The position numbers and the translations under genes are program-made. Shown here piece by piece: positions 14,597 through 16,844 of a stretch of DNA of 16,844 nucleotides (position 1 is its first letter; each line of letters begins with the position of its first letter). This DNA is from Sphingomonadales bacterium (lineage in GTDB: Bacteria > Bacteroidota > Bacteroidia > UBA7662): contig VHBD01000016.1 of assembly GCA_016872125.1 (NCBI GenBank), positions 1 to 16,844 on the forward strand, given 5' to 3'. Below the pieces are notes generated by a model. That model saw only the letters and a list, made by a program, of their open reading frames with translations. It was not told the origin of the DNA and ran no database searches.

Positions 14597-15016
14597 ATGG
14601 AAATCACAGGCCAAATCATTCAACTCTTGCCGGAAGTGACCGGAACAGGGCGCAGCGGCAACAGCTGGCGTAAACAAGAATTTATACTGGAAACCAGGGG
14701 GCAATACCCCCGCAAAGTCTGCATGAGTCTGTGGGGCGATAAAATCGACCAATTCTCCTTGCAAAGTGGTGCCGAAATCACCGCTTCGGTGGAAGTGGAG
14801 AGCAGGGAATACAACGGCAGATGGTACACGGATGTCCGTGCTTGGAAGATCGCCGCAGCCCAGGCCGGCGTTGGTCCTGCAGGGTCTCCATCATCCATGG
14901 GATCGCCCAATGCATCCTCCTCGGCAGGTTCCTCTTATCCCAGCAGCCCCATGGGTTCCCCCTTGCCTGCTGAGCCGGATTATTCGGTGCAGGGTGGAGA
15001 CGATATGCCATTCTGA
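14597..15016 (+). CDS. DUF3127 protein, OB-fold-like with SSB-like C-terminal tip
   Basis: 139 residues. Residues 1-87 match DUF3127, a small single-strand-binding-like beta-barrel family of Bacteroidota: MEITGQIIQLLPE (1-13), WRKQEFILET (24-33), YPRKVCMSLWGDKIDQF (37-53), ASVEVESREYNGRWYTDVRAW (63-83). Then comes a low-complexity Ser/Pro/Gly/Ala linker (about 90-128) and the acidic end GGDDMPF (133-139). This layout copies bacterial SSB, whose DDDIPF tip recruits repair proteins. Nucleic-acid binding is inferred; the family has no proven function that I can name. The frame extends to a TTG at 14483 on the far side of the promoter, so I use the ATG at 14597. It heads a tight gene series; a DEDDh exonuclease follows by 11 nt. 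Confidence 0.88.
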   Translation: MEITGQIIQLLPEVTGTGRSGNSWRKQEFILETRGQYPRKVCMSLWGDKIDQFSLQSGAEITASVEVESREYNGRWYTDVRAWKIAAAQAGVGPAGSPSSMGSPNASSSAGSSYPSSPMGSPLPAEPDYSVQGGDDMPF

Positions 15017-15027
15017 TTACTCGCATT

Positions 15028-15690
15028 TTGTCGGCTAGGAGAGCGGGTAAGGAACAAGGGGCAAAGCCATTGGCCACGGAAGAATTTCGGGCCTTGCTTT
15101 CAACCCATCCCACCTTCGTGGTTTTGGATGTCGAAGCAACCGGTGGAAAATTCCCGCCGGAGCGAATGATGGAGTTGGGGATGGTTCGAATGCAGGCGGG
15201 TAAGGCATGGACTACCTGGGATTCTCTATTCAACCCTGATCGTGATATCCCTCCCTTTGTGGCGGACCTAACGGGAATTCGACAGAGCATGGTGCAATCC
15301 GCGCCGAAATTTTCTCGTTGCGCCAAGGAGATCGATGCCTTTACCAAGGACGCTTGGCTTGTTGGGCATCCGGTGACCTTTGATTATCGGTATCTGCGCT
15401 ACGAAATGGCTTTGGCAGGCTTCGATTTTACAAGAAAATTGTTATGCACTCAACAATTAGCCCGGCATTTTCTTCCCGAACAGCCCTCGTACTCGCTGGG
15501 CAAATTGTGCAGGGCCTTGGGTATCGAAACCCAGGGACGGCACAGGGCCTTGGGCGATGCCCAACTTACTGCCCATCTCTTTGAACGAATTCTGGATGCG
15601 GCGATGCATCATGACCTACCTTTGGGAAAGGGTCGAACCCATGAAGGTGAAGACCCCCTTAAGTCCCAATTTTCACCCAAAATTCACTAA
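15028..15690 (+). CDS. DEDDh 3'-5' exonuclease (DnaQ/RNase T-like)
   Basis: Up to 220 residues. It is a magnesium-dependent exonuclease of the DnaQ/epsilon superfamily, cutting single-stranded DNA or RNA ends. Exo I is VLDVEATGG (32-40) with Asp34 and Glu36; Exo II is VGHPVTFDYRYL (112-123) with Asp119; Exo III is HRALGDA (172-178) with His172 and Asp177. In Exo II the usual HN is HP. SYSLGKLCRALGI (154-166) is the typical SLxxLCxxLGI helix. There is no polymerase, GIY-YIG or other added domain. The open frame begins after a stop at 14971-14973 and contains no ATG or GTG before the catalytic domain; candidates are TTG 15028 and TTG 15070 (206 residues). The C-terminal ~25 residues are charged and likely disordered. 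Possible proofreading subunit or repair nuclease; the pairing with DUF3127 favours single-strand DNA work. Confidence 0.88.
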   Translation: MSARRAGKEQGAKPLATEEFRALLSTHPTFVVLDVEATGGKFPPERMMELGMVRMQAGKAWTTWDSLFNPDRDIPPFVADLTGIRQSMVQSAPKFSRCAKEIDAFTKDAWLVGHPVTFDYRYLRYEMALAGFDFTRKLLCTQQLARHFLPEQPSYSLGKLCRALGIETQGRHRALGDAQLTAHLFERILDAAMHHDLPLGKGRTHEGEDPLKSQFSPKIH

Positions 15691-15691
15691 G

Positions 15692-16219
15692 ATGAGGAAA
15701 CCTATCGTACTTCTTTCCTGCGTTTTGCTCGTTGGACTTGGGTCGGCCTGCGAAAGCAATACGTCAACCCCTCAACGAATTCCCAACGAAGCGGCAAGGG
15801 GATCGCATGCGATTCCGATAGAACAATTTTTATCCGAGGCGCCTTCAGGGCAGTACCTCTTATCGGATTCGCGCAACGATGAGCCTATTCTGCATCTGGT
15901 TTTTGCAATGGATTCCGGTAAAGTGTTGTCGGCCAAGGTATCCGGATTCCCTACCGGTTCTCCGTACAAGGAAGGTAGCCTTTGCAGCTTTTGTCCCTCA
16001 GATCATCCGGGTTATGGGAAGGTTTTGCTGGGCTTGCGTCTGCTCGAAGAATTACGCCCAGGCCGCAGGGGATGGATTGGGGGGCAGATGCTGGACCCTA
16101 CCCTGGGGTACCGGTATCTCGCGGATTTGGAGCAGGGCAACGGTGAGGATTTATCCATTGTGTTACGAATCGGATCGCAACGAAGAGTGCTCTGGTTGCG
16201 CAAAGTTCAGGGCCCATAA
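15692..16219 (+). CDS. Putative lipoprotein with DUF2147-like domain
   Basis: 175 residues, starting one base after the exonuclease stop. MRKP and a hydrophobic run (5-18) lead to LGSAC with Cys20, a loose lipobox of the kind tolerated in Bacteroidota, so an envelope lipoprotein is likely. The C-terminal part (about 95-173) resembles DUF2147: LCSFCPSD with a Cys-x-x-Cys (98-101), GYGKVLLGLRLLEEL (107-121), the core WIGGQMLDPTLGYRY (128-142) and a closing LWLRKVQ (168-174). The DUF2147 call is by eye from the order of GxIxDPxxGxxY and WxR blocks. The Cys pair might form a disulfide or bind metal. A longer frame back to 15557 overlaps the exonuclease gene and hides the signal sequence. Function unknown. 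Confidence 0.78.
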   Translation: MRKPIVLLSCVLLVGLGSACESNTSTPQRIPNEAARGSHAIPIEQFLSEAPSGQYLLSDSRNDEPILHLVFAMDSGKVLSAKVSGFPTGSPYKEGSLCSFCPSDHPGYGKVLLGLRLLEELRPGRRGWIGGQMLDPTLGYRYLADLEQGNGEDLSIVLRIGSQRRVLWLRKVQGP

Positions 16220-16227
16220 CATCCGGC

Positions 16228-16844
16228 ATGAATCCTTCGATTGCACTGGCAATAAAGGGCTTAACCATCTCTCTTCAGGGCGGACCGGCTTTGGTCCGGG
16301 ATTTGAACCTGCAGGTGGGGCAAGGGGAAGCGCTGGGGTTAGCGGGCGAGTCCGGTTCCGGTAAATCGTTGACAGCCCTCGCGATTATGGGTTTGTTAGA
16401 CCCGAATCGTTTTGAAGTGAGCGGGCAAATGGAATGGACCCATCCCCACAAGGCCGAAACGATTTCGTTGTTGGATGCATCGCCCAAAGCTTGGCAAACC
16501 CTTCGCGGTCGGGTCTTGGCGATGATCTTTCAGGAGCCCTTGACGGCCTTGAATCCCGTCATGCGTTGCGGGGCCCAATTGGAGGAATGCTTTGCGCTCT
16601 ACTATCCCCAATGGAGCCGCGAACAGCGCAGAACAGGGATGGAAAAGGCCTTGCATGAGGTACAGCTGGAGGATACGTCAAGAATATTGCAGGCATATCC
16701 TCATGAGTTGAGCGGCGGACAACGACAGCGTTTGATGATTGCCATGGCCTTGAGCGGCAATCCCTCCTTGTTGATTGCCGATGAGCCTACCACCGCCCTG
16801 GATACCGAGGTTCAAGCATCGTTGGTGGCCTTGTTTGGGCAACT
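16228..16844 (+). CDS. Dipeptide/oligopeptide-type ABC transporter ATP-binding protein (3' partial)
   Basis: The ATG at 16228, 8 nt after the lipoprotein stop, opens a frame that runs off the window end (205 full codons). It is the cytoplasmic ATPase of an importer: Walker A GESGSGKS (40-47), Q-loop FQEPLTALNPVM (101-112), signature LSGGQRQR (161-168) and Walker B LLIADEPTTALD (181-192). FQEPxxALNP and DEPTTALD are the forms usual in DppD/OppD ATPases for peptides or nickel. A segment between Walker A and the Q-loop (about 66-92) is longer than in simple ABC ATPases, as in that subfamily. In many Bacteroidota the DppD- and DppF-like halves are fused; the rest lies beyond the edge, so this cannot be judged. 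Confidence 0.93.
   Translation, partial: MNPSIALAIKGLTISLQGGPALVRDLNLQVGQGEALGLAGESGSGKSLTALAIMGLLDPNRFEVSGQMEWTHPHKAETISLLDASPKAWQTLRGRVLAMIFQEPLTALNPVMRCGAQLEECFALYYPQWSREQRRTGMEKALHEVQLEDTSRILQAYPHELSGGQRQRLMIAMALSGNPSLLIADEPTTALDTEVQASLVALFGQ

Noticed and set aside
1..16844. Search by eye for CRISPR arrays, tRNA or rRNA genes, insertion sequences, toxin-antitoxin pairs and defence genes
   Set aside because: None seen: gaps are short, there are no periodic repeats, and every long frame belongs to a housekeeping or envelope family.

Overview
This window comes from a member of the Bacteroidota (most like Flavobacteriales and relatives, roughly 50% GC). The evidence is: a type IX secretion C-terminal sorting domain on the first protein; the Bacteroidota-type short GlmU; a single-chain E1 alpha/beta 2-oxoacid dehydrogenase; DUF3127 and DUF1573 proteins; and repeated matches to the Bacteroidota promoter pattern TTTG/TTG-N17-23-TAnnTTTG in front of genes, with almost no Shine-Dalgarno sequences. 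It looks like ordinary chromosomal housekeeping DNA. I see no transposase, integrase, CRISPR, tRNA, rRNA or phage gene. Almost every base is coding; the longest gene-free stretch is 165 bp.

Layout. (1) 2-1678: 3' part of a secreted T9SS cargo protein, cut by the window edge. (2) 1773-7778: an apparent five-gene + strand operon, clpC, alternative glmU, tpiA, prmA, clpS, behind two tandem promoter matches. It joins the ClpC unfoldase with its likely adaptor ClpS, plus cell-wall precursor, glycolytic and ribosomal-protein methylation functions. (3) 7809-10358, - strand: a fused E1 alpha/beta dehydrogenase, divergent from (4) a secreted DUF1573 protein (10524-10967). That is followed by a strong terminator whose T-tract abuts the start of (5) a class I/II aminotransferase (11063-12259). 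(6) Convergent with it, on the - strand, are a beta-CASP metallo-beta-lactamase RNase (13042-14454) and then an SCO1/SenC copper-chaperone lipoprotein (12273-12980). (7) Divergent from the RNase is a tight + strand series: DUF3127 (OB-fold-like with an SSB-like acidic tip), a DEDDh exonuclease with no ATG start, a DUF2147-like lipoprotein, and the start of a dipeptide/oligopeptide ABC ATPase cut by the right edge.

I did not find a clear new biological system. The points most worth a second look are small-scale. The loop of the DUF1573 terminator hairpin spells a perfect -7 promoter element right before the aminotransferase start. The E1 leader can form an 11-bp stem-loop at its predicted 5' end. 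The E1 thiamine-diphosphate motif has Asn where the classical motif has Asp, and Asp-Asp where it has Asn-Asn. A DUF3127 protein with an SSB-like tail is paired with an exonuclease. PrmA carries an insertion of about 40 residues. Several annotated starts were moved, because the longest reading frames begin at TTG or GTG codons inside neighbouring genes or inside the terminator.
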